64,000 bases of DNA from Pelomonas caseinilytica (GCF_021353235.1 NZ_JAJTWT010000001.1:772637-836636), one strand, 5' to 3'. Shown: positions 25,300-34,792, counted from the first letter of the stretch. Notes: a model not told the origin generated them from the sequence alone. Made by a program: numbers and translations.

Positions 25300-27987
25300 T
25301 CAGAACCGGTAGCTCGCCCCCACGGTGAAGTAGCGGCCCACGGCGCCCTCCTGGTGCAGCGAGGGGTTGTAGTGCGCCCCGCCCGAGGACACGCCGCCGC
25401 CCGTCGAGCCCGAGGCGAAGGCGTCGACCGGCGCGCGGCGGTCGAAGAGGTTGGCCACCGAGGCGCGCAGGCTCAGGGCCTCGCTCAGCTTCCAGGAGCC
25501 GGCCAGGTTGAAGGTCGTGAACGAGGGCACCCGGCACAGCGGCGAGCCGCCGGCCGGCAAGCCGTTCGGGAAGATGGTCGACAGGGCCGCCGCACAGTCG
25601 GGCAGGTTGTAGCTGGCGTCCTCCACCCGCATGCCGCTGACGTGGTTGAGCGTGCCGGTCAGCTCGACCGGGCCGCGAGCCCAGGTCAGGGCCAGGGCGG
25701 CGCGGTCGCGCGGCGTGCCGGTGTTGGTGGAGACGAAGCTCGGCCCGTGCGTGCCGGCCATCTCGTAGCGCTGGCCGGGGCCGCGGTCGATGGTGTAGCG
25801 GATCATGTGCGTCCACTGCAGCTGCGGCGTGAACACGCCCCAGCCACCGGCCTCCAGGCGCAGCCGCATGTCGAGGTCCACGCCGCTGGTGCGGGCGCTG
25901 CCCAGGTTGATGAAGGGATAGGTGCCGTAGAGGATGGTGTCGTCCGGGCCGGTGGGCGCGGCGTTGGGCGTCGTCGGGCTGTTGACGCGGTACAGCTGCG
26001 TGCCGTAGGCCTCGGGCGTGTCGATCTGGTACTGGCCGAAGAGGCCCACCGACACGATCTGGTTGCGGATGCGGATGTCGTAGTAGTCCAGCGTCAGGTT
26101 GAATGCGGCGTTCGGCTCGAAGACCAGGCCCAGCGTGTACGAGATCGACTTCTCCGGCCGCAGGTCCTTGCCGGGCAGCTGCAGCTGGGTGCCGCCCACG
26201 CCGATGTCGCAGGGCTGGCCGGGCTTGACGAGGTTGCACAGCGCCGTGTCCACCAGCGGCGGCAGGTAGCCGGCGCTGGAGCCGGACACGCCCGCTTCCA
26301 CCGGGTTGGGCGCACGGAAGCCCCCGGCGTAGGTGCCGCGCAGCGTCAGCTCGCGCAGCGGCCGGTACTTGGCGCCGACCTTGGGCGTCACCGACGAGCC
26401 GTAGGTGTCGTAATGGTCCACCCGGGCGGCAGCGTCGACCTCGAGCTGGCGGGTCAGCGGCGCGGCCAGCTCGACGTAGGCCGCGCTGATGGTCTGCTTG
26501 CCCACGCCAAAGGCGTAGATGTTGCTCGCCTGGGCGCCGGTGGCGAAGCCGTCGGGGAAGCGTTCGTCCAGCGAGCGCTTGCTGTACTCCAGGCCCAGGC
26601 CGAGGGCCAGGGCGCCGCCGTCCAGCGGCATCAGGTCTCGGCTGGCGCGCAGCGACAGGAAGTTGAGCGTGTTGGTCGAGGTCGAGCGGCCCTCAGGCGT
26701 CAGCGTCGCGCGCACGTCGGCGGGGTTGTTGGCGCCGATGACGTAACGGCCGCTGTCCAGCGCCGACTGCAGGGCCGGCAGGCTGATGAAATGACTCGCG
26801 GTCAGCTCGGTCGCGACGCGGGTCAGGCCGAGCGTGGCCTGCAGGTCCCAGCCGGCCCAGCCGCCCGACAGCTCGGTCACGAAGCGGGTCGAGCGGGTGG
26901 AGGTGCGCGAGCGCTGGGCGGGCAGGTCGCCGAACTCCTGGTCCACCGGCAGGCCGGTCGCGGGGTCGATGACGTTGGTGCCGTTGAGTGCCGTGGGCTG
27001 CGGGCTGGGATGGTCGGGGCCGAAGGCGAAGGTGGTGATGCCGCCCGAGGGCGACACCGTGTTCAGCAGGCCCACCTGCGTGGCCTCGCTGCCGAGCACC
27101 GAGGCGGCGACCGACAGCGTCCAGTCCTTGGGCAGCAGGGCCGTGAGCTTGCCGAGCAGGCTGTAGTTGCGCGTGCGCGGCGAGACCTGCAGCTCCGGGT
27201 TGGCGACGAGGCCGAGGTCCTCGCCGCCGTAGCGCGTCCAGTCCGAGCCGCCGAGGGCCGGCCGGTCGCTCAGCAGGATGGCGTCCTGGCGCCGGGCGCT
27301 GGCGGCCACGTAGCCGGCGACGTGGTCGCGGTCGAGGTCGCCGAAGCCGCGGATGCCCGAGAGCTTGAGGCTGCGGCCGTCGCCGCGGCTGGCCTGGCCC
27401 CAGTCGGCATGCAGGGCCGTGCCGCTGTGGCTGCGCTTGAGGATGACGTTGACGACGCCGGCCATGGCGTCGGAGCCGTAGATGGCCGAGGCGCCGTCCT
27501 TGAGCACCTCGACGCGCTCGACCGCGTCGACGGGGATGGAGGCGATGTCGACGAAGTCGCGCTGGCCGTCGTCCGGCAGCGGGTAGGAGGCCATGCGGTG
27601 GCCGTCGATGAGCACCAGCGTGGCGCCCACCGTCAGCCCGCGCAGCGAGATGCCGCTGCCGCCGGCGCCGAAGGCCCCGGGCGTGGCCTGGCCGAGCGAG
27701 CCCATGTTGTTGGCCGACAGGTGCTGCAGCACCTCGCCGAGGGTGCTGTAGCCGCTGCGGGCGATGTCCGCCGCGGTGAGGTTCTGCACCGGGCTGGGCG
27801 TCTCGGCGTCGGCGCGGCGGATGTTGGAGCCGGTGACCGTTACCCGCGCCAGTGCCGCCTTGCCCGTGTCGCCCGCCGCGCCGTCGCCGCTCGCGGCCTG
27901 GGCCCACAGGGCCGGGGAGAAGCTGGTCAGCAGCGCCGCGGCGAGCGGCAGCAGGGTCGTGGCGGGCGAACGGGCGGCAGGGTTCAC
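25300..27987 (-). CDS. TonB-dependent outer-membrane receptor
   Basis: The 895-aa protein has a signal peptide (LLPLAAALLTSFSPALWAQA), a TonB box region (ARVTVTGSNIRR), a plug (about 55-175; GAGGSGISLRGL, LVLIDGHRM, VERVEVLKDGASAIYGSDAM) and a beta-barrel ending in the terminal phenylalanine of ASYRF. The GTG at 27987 is chosen as start: AGAGGTGA lies about 7 bases upstream and no ATG is placed to give a signal peptide. The plug type (SNIRRADAETPSPVQ) is that of the large Oar/BtuB-like group seen in polymer degraders, but the ligand is unknown. A tonB gene lies at 55904. Confidence 0.9.
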   Translation of the reverse strand: MNPAARSPATTLLPLAAALLTSFSPALWAQAASGDGAAGDTGKAALARVTVTGSNIRRADAETPSPVQNLTAADIARSGYSTLGEVLQHLSANNMGSLGQATPGAFGAGGSGISLRGLTVGATLVLIDGHRMASYPLPDDGQRDFVDIASIPVDAVERVEVLKDGASAIYGSDAMAGVVNVILKRSHSGTALHADWGQASRGDGRSLKLSGIRGFGDLDRDHVAGYVAASARRQDAILLSDRPALGGSDWTRYGGEDLGLVANPELQVSPRTRNYSLLGKLTALLPKDWTLSVAASVLGSEATQVGLLNTVSPSGGITTFAFGPDHPSPQPTALNGTNVIDPATGLPVDQEFGDLPAQRSRTSTRSTRFVTELSGGWAGWDLQATLGLTRVATELTASHFISLPALQSALDSGRYVIGANNPADVRATLTPEGRSTSTNTLNFLSLRASRDLMPLDGGALALGLGLEYSKRSLDERFPDGFATGAQASNIYAFGVGKQTISAAYVELAAPLTRQLEVDAAARVDHYDTYGSSVTPKVGAKYRPLRELTLRGTYAGGFRAPNPVEAGVSGSSAGYLPPLVDTALCNLVKPGQPCDIGVGGTQLQLPGKDLRPEKSISYTLGLVFEPNAAFNLTLDYYDIRIRNQIVSVGLFGQYQIDTPEAYGTQLYRVNSPTTPNAAPTGPDDTILYGTYPFINLGSARTSGVDLDMRLRLEAGGWGVFTPQLQWTHMIRYTIDRGPGQRYEMAGTHGPSFVSTNTGTPRDRAALALTWARGPVELTGTLNHVSGMRVEDASYNLPDCAAALSTIFPNGLPAGGSPLCRVPSFTTFNLAGSWKLSEALSLRASVANLFDRRAPVDAFASGSTGGGVSSGGAHYNPSLHQEGAVGRYFTVGASYRF

Positions 27988-28140
27988 GGTGGGGTCACCT
28001 CTGAAGAGCGTGGAAAGGGCGCGAGATTCTCGGCGCAGCAAGAAGCGCGCCGCACACCCGCGTGCGACAGGGCGGGCATGACGTCTGTTGCGGGCAACAC
28101 TCGGTTCTAGGATGGGCCACTTCCGCTCCGAGCGACTGCC

Positions 28141-28593
28141 ATGCCCCCTCCCACCCTCTTCCAGGCCCTCGGCGGCCTCGACGGCGTGCGCCGGCTGGCC
28201 CACGCCTGGCACGAGCGCGTGCTGGCCGACGAGGTCGTGTCCCACGCCTTCAGCCACGGCTTCCATCCCGATCACACCGCGCGCCTGGCCGCCTACTGGA
28301 GCGAGGCCTGGGGCGGGCCGGCGCTGTACACGGCCCTGGGCGGCAGCGAGACGGCGGTGGTGCGCATGCACAGCGGCAATGGCGCGCACGAGGAGATGGA
28401 CCGCCGCGCCATCGCCTGCTTCGCCCAGGCCCTGGACGACGCGGGCATCACCAAGCCGGCCCTGCGCGAGGCCCTGCTCGCCTACTTCAGCTGGTCCACT
28501 ACCCAGCGCATGAGCGCCTACCCCGCCTCGCCCGACGACGTGCCGGCGGGGCTGCAGGTGGCGCGCTGGGGCTGGGACGGGCTGCAGCCGTAG
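28141..28593 (+). CDS. group II truncated haemoglobin
   Basis: The 150-aa globin has the short 2-over-2 layout: LFQALGGLDGVRRLAHAWHE (A/B helices), a predicted proximal histidine H77 in VVRMHSGNG, and the group II tryptophan at G8 (W118 in YFSWST). Such proteins bind O2 or detoxify NO and peroxides. It is divergent from the TonB receptor; the 153-base gap should carry both promoters. A functional link between them is not evident. Confidence 0.85.
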   Translation: MPPPTLFQALGGLDGVRRLAHAWHERVLADEVVSHAFSHGFHPDHTARLAAYWSEAWGGPALYTALGGSETAVVRMHSGNGAHEEMDRRAIACFAQALDDAGITKPALREALLAYFSWSTTQRMSAYPASPDDVPAGLQVARWGWDGLQP

Positions 28594-28699
28594 CGCCTCG
28601 GTTGTTCATGGAACGGCGGAGTGTTGCGGGCCGAGCGCTGGGCCGCCCCGAGCCGGCCCGCGCTGGCGATGTGCTCGCGGCTCGATGCCGCGAGCATCG

Positions 28700-28718
28700 C
28701 CGCCCCCTTGGGGGGCGG
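28700..28718. repeat. G/C palindrome between globin and DUF429 genes
   Basis: CCGCCCCCTTGGGGGGCGG is a near-perfect palindrome, preceded by a second stem CGATGC/GCATCG at 28683-28699. It lies between converging genes. The CCCCTT-GGGG core recalls short intergenic palindromes common in Burkholderiales; a related GCCCCTCAAGGGGC lies at 61893. It may act as a transcription end or structured spacer. Confidence 0.55.
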
Positions 28719-28764
28719 ACCGGACACGCGCCGCGTTCAGCGCGCGGGGCTGGGCCGGGGGCAG

Positions 28765-29580
28765 TCACGTCAAGCCGACGATCCAGCCCTCGACCGGGTC
28801 GACGCCCTCCGGCCAGGCATAGCGCGGCTGGGTCGTCGCCCAGGCCGCCTGCACCAGCGCCAGCACCGCGTCGAGGCGGTCGCCGCTGCCGTCCGCCACC
28901 AGTTCGTCGCGCTGGGCGTGGCTGAGCTTCAGGCGCAGGCCCAGCTGCGTGCGGCCCTGCTCCAGCGCCTCGACCATGTCCTTGCGGGCGATCAGGCGCT
29001 CGGGTGTCTGCGCGGCGCGGGTGTCGCTCTTGTAGGAGCGCCGGCCGATCAGCTCGCGCGCCAGCAGGCCGGGGTAGGCCTCCAGCGCCACGCGCGCCGG
29101 GTCGCCGTCGAGATGGCCGGGCAGGCTCACGCCGGCCTCGATGAGGCGGGGCACGCCGGCGTGCAGCATCCACGCGACCGGCGGGTTGACCCACTTCATG
29201 CTCGAACTCGACCCCGCCGGCCCGTCGCAGGCGCGGTGGGCGAACTTGGACCCCGCCGGCCGCGCGTCGCAGAAGGCCGCGAAGCGCTCGCGGATCTCGG
29301 CCCGCTCCAGGCCGGCGTAATGCGCCATCAGGGCGGCATAGCCGGTCGGCCAGCCCAGGTGCTCCACCAGCTCGCGCGGCAGGCCGAAGGGCAGGTCCAA
29401 CCCCGCCACCCAGGGCCCCGGCCGGCGCAGCCAGGCCGAGAAGGCGTCGAGGCTGTCCAGCGCTGTCAGCCCCTGCAGCCGCACCACGGCCCCCTGCCGG
29501 CGGCCTTCCGCCACGACGATGGGCTTGCCACGGCGGGGCGCACTCGTGAAGTCGATCCCGAAAACAGTCGCATCCGTCAT
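28765..29580 (-). CDS. DUF429 domain protein (RNase H-like fold predicted)
   Basis: The 271-aa protein begins TDATVFGIDFTSAPRRGKP and has WVAGLDLPFGLPRELV, ALEAYPGLLAREL and GDRLDAVLALVQAAW, the acidic blocks of DUF429 proteins, which are predicted to share the RNase H-like fold. No function is established. ATG 29580 is preferred; 29589 is an in-frame alternative. Its start codon overlaps an ATG (29579) of the divergent diguanylate cyclase frame in a CATG palindrome, leaving only about 40 bases for two promoters if the cyclase starts at 29621. Confidence 0.75.
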   Translation of the reverse strand: MTDATVFGIDFTSAPRRGKPIVVAEGRRQGAVVRLQGLTALDSLDAFSAWLRRPGPWVAGLDLPFGLPRELVEHLGWPTGYAALMAHYAGLERAEIRERFAAFCDARPAGSKFAHRACDGPAGSSSSMKWVNPPVAWMLHAGVPRLIEAGVSLPGHLDGDPARVALEAYPGLLARELIGRRSYKSDTRAAQTPERLIARKDMVEALEQGRTQLGLRLKLSHAQRDELVADGSGDRLDAVLALVQAAWATTQPRYAWPEGVDPVEGWIVGLT

Positions 29581-29620
29581 GGCCGGCATTCTGGGGCTGG
29601 GCAAGAATCGACAGCTTCCC

Positions 29621-31324
29621 ATGGCCGCCCTGCTCGACCTCCCGCCCCCGCCCGCCGGCAACGGCGGTTTCGACGCCGCCGCCTTCGATCGCGCCGTGGC
29701 CGCCGAACGCCAGCGCGCCGCGGCCGGCGCCTACGAGGCCTCGTGCGAGGCGCTGGAGCAGTTGCTGAAGACCTGCCCGGCCGGTGAGCTGCAGCGGCGC
29801 GCCCGGACCCTGGCCCTGCTGGCCCACCAGTACCCGCGCCTGGGCCACCTGACGGCCAGCGCCCGCTGCGCGACCGAAGCCCTGGGCCTGGCCGAACGGC
29901 TGGGCGACGACGGCCTGCTGGCCGACGCCCTGACCTCGCAGTGCTACGTCTACGCCCAGTCACTGATGGGCCGCGAGGCCCTGGCGGCGGGCATGAAGGC
30001 CCTGGCCGCCGCCCGCCGCGCCCGCGATGCGGCCCGCGAGGCCTGGGCGCTGAACCGCGTCGGCGTCGCCTATTCCAGCCTCGAGAACCCCGCCCAGGCC
30101 TGCGCGTCCACCGAGCAGGCGCTGGAGATCGCGGCCGGCACCGAGGCCGCCGAGGTGCTGTTCTCCTGCCACAACAACCTCGCCTACTACTGGCTGCGCC
30201 GCGTGCAGGAGGCCACCGAGCTGGGAGACGCGGCGGCACGGACGGAAGCCGTCGCCCAGGCCCGGCGCACGGCCGAGCAGGCCACCGCCCTGGCGCGCCA
30301 CTCGGGCAGCCCCTTCCAGGTCGCGGTCGCGGTGTCCAACCTCGTCAATGCCCTGCTGGCCGGCGGCCAGCTCGACGAGGCCCTGCCCCTGCTCAACGAG
30401 TTCGGCCACATCGCCCACGACCATGGCTACCGCACCCTCGCCATCGAAGCCGACGCCCAGCGGGCCATCTTCCTGCGGCAGAAAGGCGAGCCGGCCCAGG
30501 CTGCCCGCATCCTGGAGGCCCTGCTGCGCGCCACCGCCGAGCCTCCGCCCAAGCTGCGCCGGCTGCTGGTGCGGGCGCTGTACGAGACGCACAAGGCCTG
30601 CGGCCAGTACCGCGAGGCCCTGGGCTGGCTGGAGGAACTCGGCGGCCTGGAGCGCCAGATCCGCCGCGACAACCTGGTGCTGCAGACCGAGGTCATCCTC
30701 ATCCGCGACCAGGTCGAGCAGGCCCAGGCCCGCGCCGACAGCGCGGCGGCCGACGCCCGCCGCGAGCGCGCCCGCGCGGCTCATCTCGAGAACGAGCAGC
30801 AGCGCCTGCGCGAACACGCCCGCGCCCTGGACCGCGCCGCCCACGAGGACGTGCTGACCGGCCTGCACAACCGCCGCCATGCCGAGTTCGCGCTGCCGCT
30901 GCTCGTCGAGGGCGCCCGCATGGCCGGCCAGGTCATCAGCGTCGCGACCCTGGACGTCGACCACTTCAAGCGCATCAACGACAACCACGGCCACGCCGTC
31001 GGCGACGCCGTGCTGCAGCAGCTGGCCCAGCTGCTGCGCCACCGCCTGCGCAGCGCCGACCTGCTGGCCCGCATCGGCGGCGAAGAGTTCCTGGCCGTGC
31101 TCGTCGGCATCGCGCCCCAGCAGGCCGCGGAGATCTGCGAGCGGCTACGCCTGGCCGTGGCCGAGCACGACTGGTCGGCCATCACGCCGGGCCTGGTCGT
31201 GCGCGTGAGCATCGGCATCGCCGGCGGCAGCGCACCGCTGCAGGCCGAAGCCCTGCTCAACCGCGCCGACCACGCCCTCTACGCGGCCAAGCGGAGTGGG
31301 CGGAATCGGGTGCATGTGGATTGA
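29621..31324 (+). CDS. TPR-GGDEF diguanylate cyclase
   Basis: This 567-aa protein has no signal peptide or membrane helix. Residues about 15-350 form helical TPR-like repeats (AYEASCEALEQLLKTC, ALEIAAGTEAAEVLFSCHNN), residues about 350-410 a coiled coil rich in Arg and Ala, and the C-terminal 160 residues a GGDEF domain. The active motif is GGEEF (486-490), and an RxxD inhibitory site (R477-D480) precedes it at the usual five-residue distance, so it should make c-di-GMP under product inhibition. DVDHFKRINDNHGHAVGD supplies the metal and substrate loop. The TPR part likely docks a protein partner. An earlier ATG (29579) is possible. Confidence 0.9.
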   Translation: MAALLDLPPPPAGNGGFDAAAFDRAVAAERQRAAAGAYEASCEALEQLLKTCPAGELQRRARTLALLAHQYPRLGHLTASARCATEALGLAERLGDDGLLADALTSQCYVYAQSLMGREALAAGMKALAAARRARDAAREAWALNRVGVAYSSLENPAQACASTEQALEIAAGTEAAEVLFSCHNNLAYYWLRRVQEATELGDAAARTEAVAQARRTAEQATALARHSGSPFQVAVAVSNLVNALLAGGQLDEALPLLNEFGHIAHDHGYRTLAIEADAQRAIFLRQKGEPAQAARILEALLRATAEPPPKLRRLLVRALYETHKACGQYREALGWLEELGGLERQIRRDNLVLQTEVILIRDQVEQAQARADSAAADARRERARAAHLENEQQRLREHARALDRAAHEDVLTGLHNRRHAEFALPLLVEGARMAGQVISVATLDVDHFKRINDNHGHAVGDAVLQQLAQLLRHRLRSADLLARIGGEEFLAVLVGIAPQQAAEICERLRLAVAEHDWSAITPGLVVRVSIGIAGGSAPLQAEALLNRADHALYAAKRSGRNRVHVD

Positions 31325-31477
31325 GCTGAGGGGGCGACGGAGTCGAAGGCTGCAATAGGACTCGCAGCGGACTTCCTCGGCTGGTCGGTGACGGGCAATT
31401 CCGGCGACAGGCCGACTTCACGCTGATCACACACGAGAACGGGACAATGGCACCCCTGTACAGCAAGCCCGGGCGCA

Positions 31478-31798
31478 ATGAATAGCCGACTCCTCATCGC
31501 CACGCCTGTTTTCATGGCATCGCTTTGTGGAAGCTACGTCGGTCTGTTCTCGTGCGGTGGCTACGCATGGCACGAAACGGCATTCGCTTGGGCACTCTTC
31601 GCCGGCATGGCCGCGTGGCTCACCTTGCCCGCAATCCGTCAGCGGCCTGCGCGACTTCGGACTCTCGTCGTGTTGTTGGTGCCTCTTGCTTTCGGAACAG
31701 CGCAAGCGGCGGCTGCAGCGTTCTATCCTGCCAGCCCGGATTCCCTCGGCGCCTTCCTGCGGTCTTTCCTGCGCGCCATCCAGTACGGTCCTTGCTGA
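31478..31798 (+). CDS. small predicted membrane protein, unknown function
   Basis: The frame encodes 106 aa with three hydrophobic stretches: about 5-27 (IATPVFMASLCGSYVGLFSC), 33-52 (TAFAWALFAGMAAWLTLP) and 62-82 (LRTLVVLLVPLAFGTAQAAA). The region has visibly lower GC and less biased third codon positions than its neighbours, suggesting foreign or decaying DNA. No homolog is recognised and no clear RBS is visible. It lies between the diguanylate cyclase and a chemoreceptor on the opposite strand. Confidence 0.5.
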   Translation: MNSRLLIATPVFMASLCGSYVGLFSCGGYAWHETAFAWALFAGMAAWLTLPAIRQRPARLRTLVVLLVPLAFGTAQAAAAAFYPASPDSLGAFLRSFLRAIQYGPC

Positions 31799-31890
31799 GT
31801 TGCGCGCCTCAGGCAGGTCGATGTAGTCAGTCGGCCCCTCACCCCCCATCCCGATCGGACCGTGGCTTAGGGCATCAGGCCACCAGCCCC

Positions 31891-33447
31891 TCAGCCGGGG
31901 CTTCCTGACAGCCGGAACACACTGACCACGCTGACCAGCTTGGCGGCCTGGTCACTCAGGGACTTGGAGGCGGCGGCGGCTTCTTCGACCAGTGCAGCGT
32001 TCTGCTGGGTGACGCCGTCCATCTGGTTGATGGCCTGGTTGATCTGGGATATGCCGCCGGTCTGCTCCTGGCTCGCCGTCGTGATCTGGCTGATGATGTC
32101 CGTGACCCGCTGCACGCTTGCCACCACTTCCTGCATCGTGGCACCCGCCTGGTCCACGAGCATGCTGCCCGCTTCAACACGGTCCACGGAGCTGCCGATC
32201 AGGGCCTTGATCTCCTTGGCGGCTTCGGCCGAGCGTTGGGCAAGGCCACGGACTTCTGCGGCGACGACGGCAAAGCCGCGCCCCTGCTCGCCCGCGCGTG
32301 CCGCCTCGACGGCAGCGTTGAGCGCGAGGATGTTGGTCTGGAATGCAATGGCGTCGATGACGCCGATGATCTCGCCGATCTGCTTGGCCGACGCGTTGAT
32401 CATGCCCATGGTCGAAACCACCTGGGACACGACCAGCCCGCCCTTGGCTGCGACCTCCGAAGCCGAACTCGCCAGCTGGCTGGCCTGGCGTGCACTGTCG
32501 GCCGTACTCTGGACGTTCCCGGTGAGCTCCTCCATGGAGGCGGCCGTTTCCTGCAGCGAACTTGCCTGCTGCTCGGTCCGCGCGGAAAGGTCGAGGTTGC
32601 CGACCGCGATCTGCCGGGACGCCATGGCGATCGAATCCGTACCGGAGCGCACCTCGCTGACGATCTTCGCCAGGCTGGCACTCATGGCATTCAGTGCCCG
32701 CATGAGCTGACCCAATTCGTCCCGGGAGTCCACCTCGATGGCGGCCGTGAGATCCCCGTCGGCCACGCGCTGCGCCATCCCGACGGCCACGCTCATCGGG
32801 CGCGTGATGCCTCGGGTGATGGACCACGCCGTGAATACCGCCATTCCGACGGCAGCCGCTGCAAGCCCGATCATCAAGGCGCGTCCAAACGCGAAGTCGC
32901 TCAGCAGCGAGCGGGACTCTTCGTCCATCTTGCTCTTCTGGAGCTGCACCATGTCATCCAGCAACTTGACATAGGCGCCGCCGGTCTGCGCGATCTTGCC
33001 TGCGAGCAGTTGCCGAGCGCCGGCTGCATCGCCTCTGGCCACGGCGGCCACCAACTCCTTCTGCGCGTCCAGGTCGGCCGCGCGCGCTTGCATGATCGCG
33101 GTGAACAGGTCCCGCGCCTTAGGCACGTTGATGAGCTTGTCGAAGGTATCCAGCAGGTCCTTGTTGATCGCACGCAGGGCGTTCATCGCGTCGACTTCAC
33201 GCTGCACGCCCGCGGCTTCGCCCTCGATCACGCCGTCGCGCATGTGCTGGTGAATCAGCGCGACGTTGTATTTGATCTCCGTGGCCAGGGCGATCTTGCG
33301 GTATCGATCGTTGAGGATGTTGTCCACCCTCTGCTGCGCCCCGTTCATGCGGCCGATGGCAACGACGATGGTCACGACCATCAGCACGATGACCACCCCA
33401 AAGCCCGCCCACAGGCGGACGCCGATCTTGAGATTCGATAGCTTCAT
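31891..33447 (-). CDS. methyl-accepting chemotaxis protein (Tsr/Tar-like topology)
   Basis: The 518-aa receptor has a TM helix at about 9-31 ([20 protein letters not shown]), a four-helix-bundle periplasmic domain (about 35-185, 4HB_MCP type), a second TM at about 190-212, a HAMP linker and a long signalling coiled coil. The kinase-contact hairpin is [28 protein letters not shown], whose core [20 protein letters not shown] is invariant. Methylation helices flank it. No CheW-pentapeptide tether is seen at the C-terminus (FRLSGSPG). The ligand is unknown. The gene is monocistronic. Confidence 0.93.
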   Translation of the reverse strand: MKLSNLKIGVRLWAGFGVVIVLMVVTIVVAIGRMNGAQQRVDNILNDRYRKIALATEIKYNVALIHQHMRDGVIEGEAAGVQREVDAMNALRAINKDLLDTFDKLINVPKARDLFTAIMQARAADLDAQKELVAAVARGDAAGARQLLAGKIAQTGGAYVKLLDDMVQLQKSKMDEESRSLLSDFAFGRALMIGLAAAAVGMAVFTAWSITRGITRPMSVAVGMAQRVADGDLTAAIEVDSRDELGQLMRALNAMSASLAKIVSEVRSGTDSIAMASRQIAVGNLDLSARTEQQASSLQETAASMEELTGNVQSTADSARQASQLASSASEVAAKGGLVVSQVVSTMGMINASAKQIGEIIGVIDAIAFQTNILALNAAVEAARAGEQGRGFAVVAAEVRGLAQRSAEAAKEIKALIGSSVDRVEAGSMLVDQAGATMQEVVASVQRVTDIISQITTASQEQTGGISQINQAINQMDGVTQQNAALVEEAAAASKSLSDQAAKLVSVVSVFRLSGSPG

Positions 33448-33653
33448 GTTCCCTTCCCCTTTTGGCCGTACCAGGAAGTCGGGGCGCTATTCGCAAGCCA
33501 CCACCTGACGCGCAGGGACTCAGCCTGCATCCCTTGCATTCGACTTCTTGTTCGCACGGCGTTGGAGCCCGCGCTGCTGTCGTTGTGTCACCAGGTCGCC
33601 AAGAAATATAGGGCGCACAGGGTCGCGCGTCTACGGATACATGAGGTAGGAAC
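33448..33653. other. intergenic region between chemoreceptor and asparaginase genes
   Basis: No supported ORF is present. It should hold divergent promoters for the chemoreceptor and the asparaginase gene. An AT-richer patch (AAGAAATATAGGGCG near 33600) stands out from the GC-rich background and precedes the tandem repeat. Confidence 0.3.
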
Positions 33654-33698
33654 AACGCACTGCCTTTTAACGCACTGCCTTTTAACGCACTGCCTTTT
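33654..33698 (+). repeat. three perfect 15-bp tandem repeats upstream of asparaginase
   Basis: The unit AACGCACTGCCTTTT occurs three times head to tail (33654-33668, 33669-33683, 33684-33698) without a mismatch, ending 12 bases before the asparaginase start. Its position covers the expected leader or ribosome-binding region. It could be a regulator binding array or a slippage-prone spacer. Confidence 0.95.
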
Positions 33699-33710
33699 AG
33701 ACTGCACGGC

Positions 33711-34751
33711 ATGAACCCCGTCCTCATCGAAGTCCTGCGCGGCAGCAGCGTCGAGTCGCGCCACGCCGGCGCCCTCGCCGTCGTCGACGCCTCGGGCGCC
33801 GTGCACACGGCCTTGGGCGACGTCGAACGGCCCGTGTTCCCGCGCTCCGCCGTCAAGCTGCTGCAGGCCCTGCCGCTGGTGGCCAGCGGCGCTGCCGAGG
33901 CGTTCGCACTGACCGATGCCGAGCTGGCCCTCGCCTGCGCCTCGCACAGCGGCGAGCCCGAGCACGTGGCCACCGCGGCCGGCGTGCTGGCCAAGCTGGG
34001 CCTCACGGTGGACGCGCTGGAATGCGGCACGCAATGGCCCAGCCGCGAGCCCGTGCTGCGCGGCATGGTGGCCCGCGGCGAGATCGCCACGCCCTTGCAC
34101 AACAACTGCTCGGGCAAGCATGGCGGCTTCCTCTGCCTGGGCTGCCTGATGGCGCGCCACGCCGGCACCGAGCCGGCCGCCTTCGTGCATGGCTATGTGG
34201 CGGCCGACCATCCCGTCATGCGCGAGGTGTCGGCGGCGCTGTCGGCAGCCACGGGCGTGGACGTGGAGCGGGCGCCGCGCGGTACCGACGGCTGCTCCAT
34301 CCCAACCTTCGCCCTGCCGCTGCGCTCGCTGGCACTGGCCTTCGCACGCGCGGGCACGGGCCAGGGGCTGTCGGAGGGTCATGCCCGTGCCGCTCGACGG
34401 CTGCGCCAGGCCGTGGCCGCCGCGCCCTTCATGGTGGGCGGCACGGACCGCTTCGACACGCGGCTGATGCAGGCCCTCGGCGAGCGCCTGTTCTGCAAGG
34501 TTGGCGCCGAGGGCGTGTACTGCGCCGCGCTGCCGGAACTGGGCCTGGGCGTGGCGCTCAAGGTCGACGACGGCGCCGTGCGCGCCGCCGAGGCGGCCAT
34601 GGCGGCCGTGGCGGCCGCCCTGCTGCAGCGGGAAGACGACGAACTGCTGCAGGGCTACAGCCACCTGCCGCTGCGCAATTGGCGCGGCACCCTGGTCGGT
34701 GCGCTGCGGCCGGCCGAGGCGCTCACGCGGGCGCTGGCGGCACGCCGCTGA
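33711..34751 (+). CDS. Rhizobium etli-type (ReAV-like) L-asparaginase
   Basis: The 346-aa protein belongs to the PF06089 asparaginase II family, unrelated to E. coli AnsA/AnsB. The Ser-Lys pair is S46/K49 (FPRSAVKLLQ), and the zinc-site residues C133, K136 (NNCSGKHGG) and C194 (GTDGCSIP) match ReAV positions shifted by two to five. It hydrolyses asparagine to aspartate and ammonia in the cytoplasm. It lies near amino-acid catabolic genes (hut) and two chemoreceptors. Translation could be affected by the tandem repeat just upstream. Confidence 0.9.
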   Translation: MNPVLIEVLRGSSVESRHAGALAVVDASGAVHTALGDVERPVFPRSAVKLLQALPLVASGAAEAFALTDAELALACASHSGEPEHVATAAGVLAKLGLTVDALECGTQWPSREPVLRGMVARGEIATPLHNNCSGKHGGFLCLGCLMARHAGTEPAAFVHGYVAADHPVMREVSAALSAATGVDVERAPRGTDGCSIPTFALPLRSLALAFARAGTGQGLSEGHARAARRLRQAVAAAPFMVGGTDRFDTRLMQALGERLFCKVGAEGVYCAALPELGLGVALKVDDGAVRAAEAAMAAVAAALLQREDDELLQGYSHLPLRNWRGTLVGALRPAEALTRALAARR

Positions 34752-34792
34752 GCCACCGCCGAGGCGGCCGGCCAGCGACGCCGCCTGCCGCG

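Noticed and set aside
25300..28110. Plus-strand long frame across the TonB receptor
   Set aside because: It is antisense to a full-length receptor with signal peptide, plug motifs and terminal Phe, and it has no recognisable features itself.
33588..34664. Minus-strand frame with a KRQCV repeat motif
   Set aside because: The repeat is merely the 15-bp tandem DNA repeat read in an antisense frame of the asparaginase gene.
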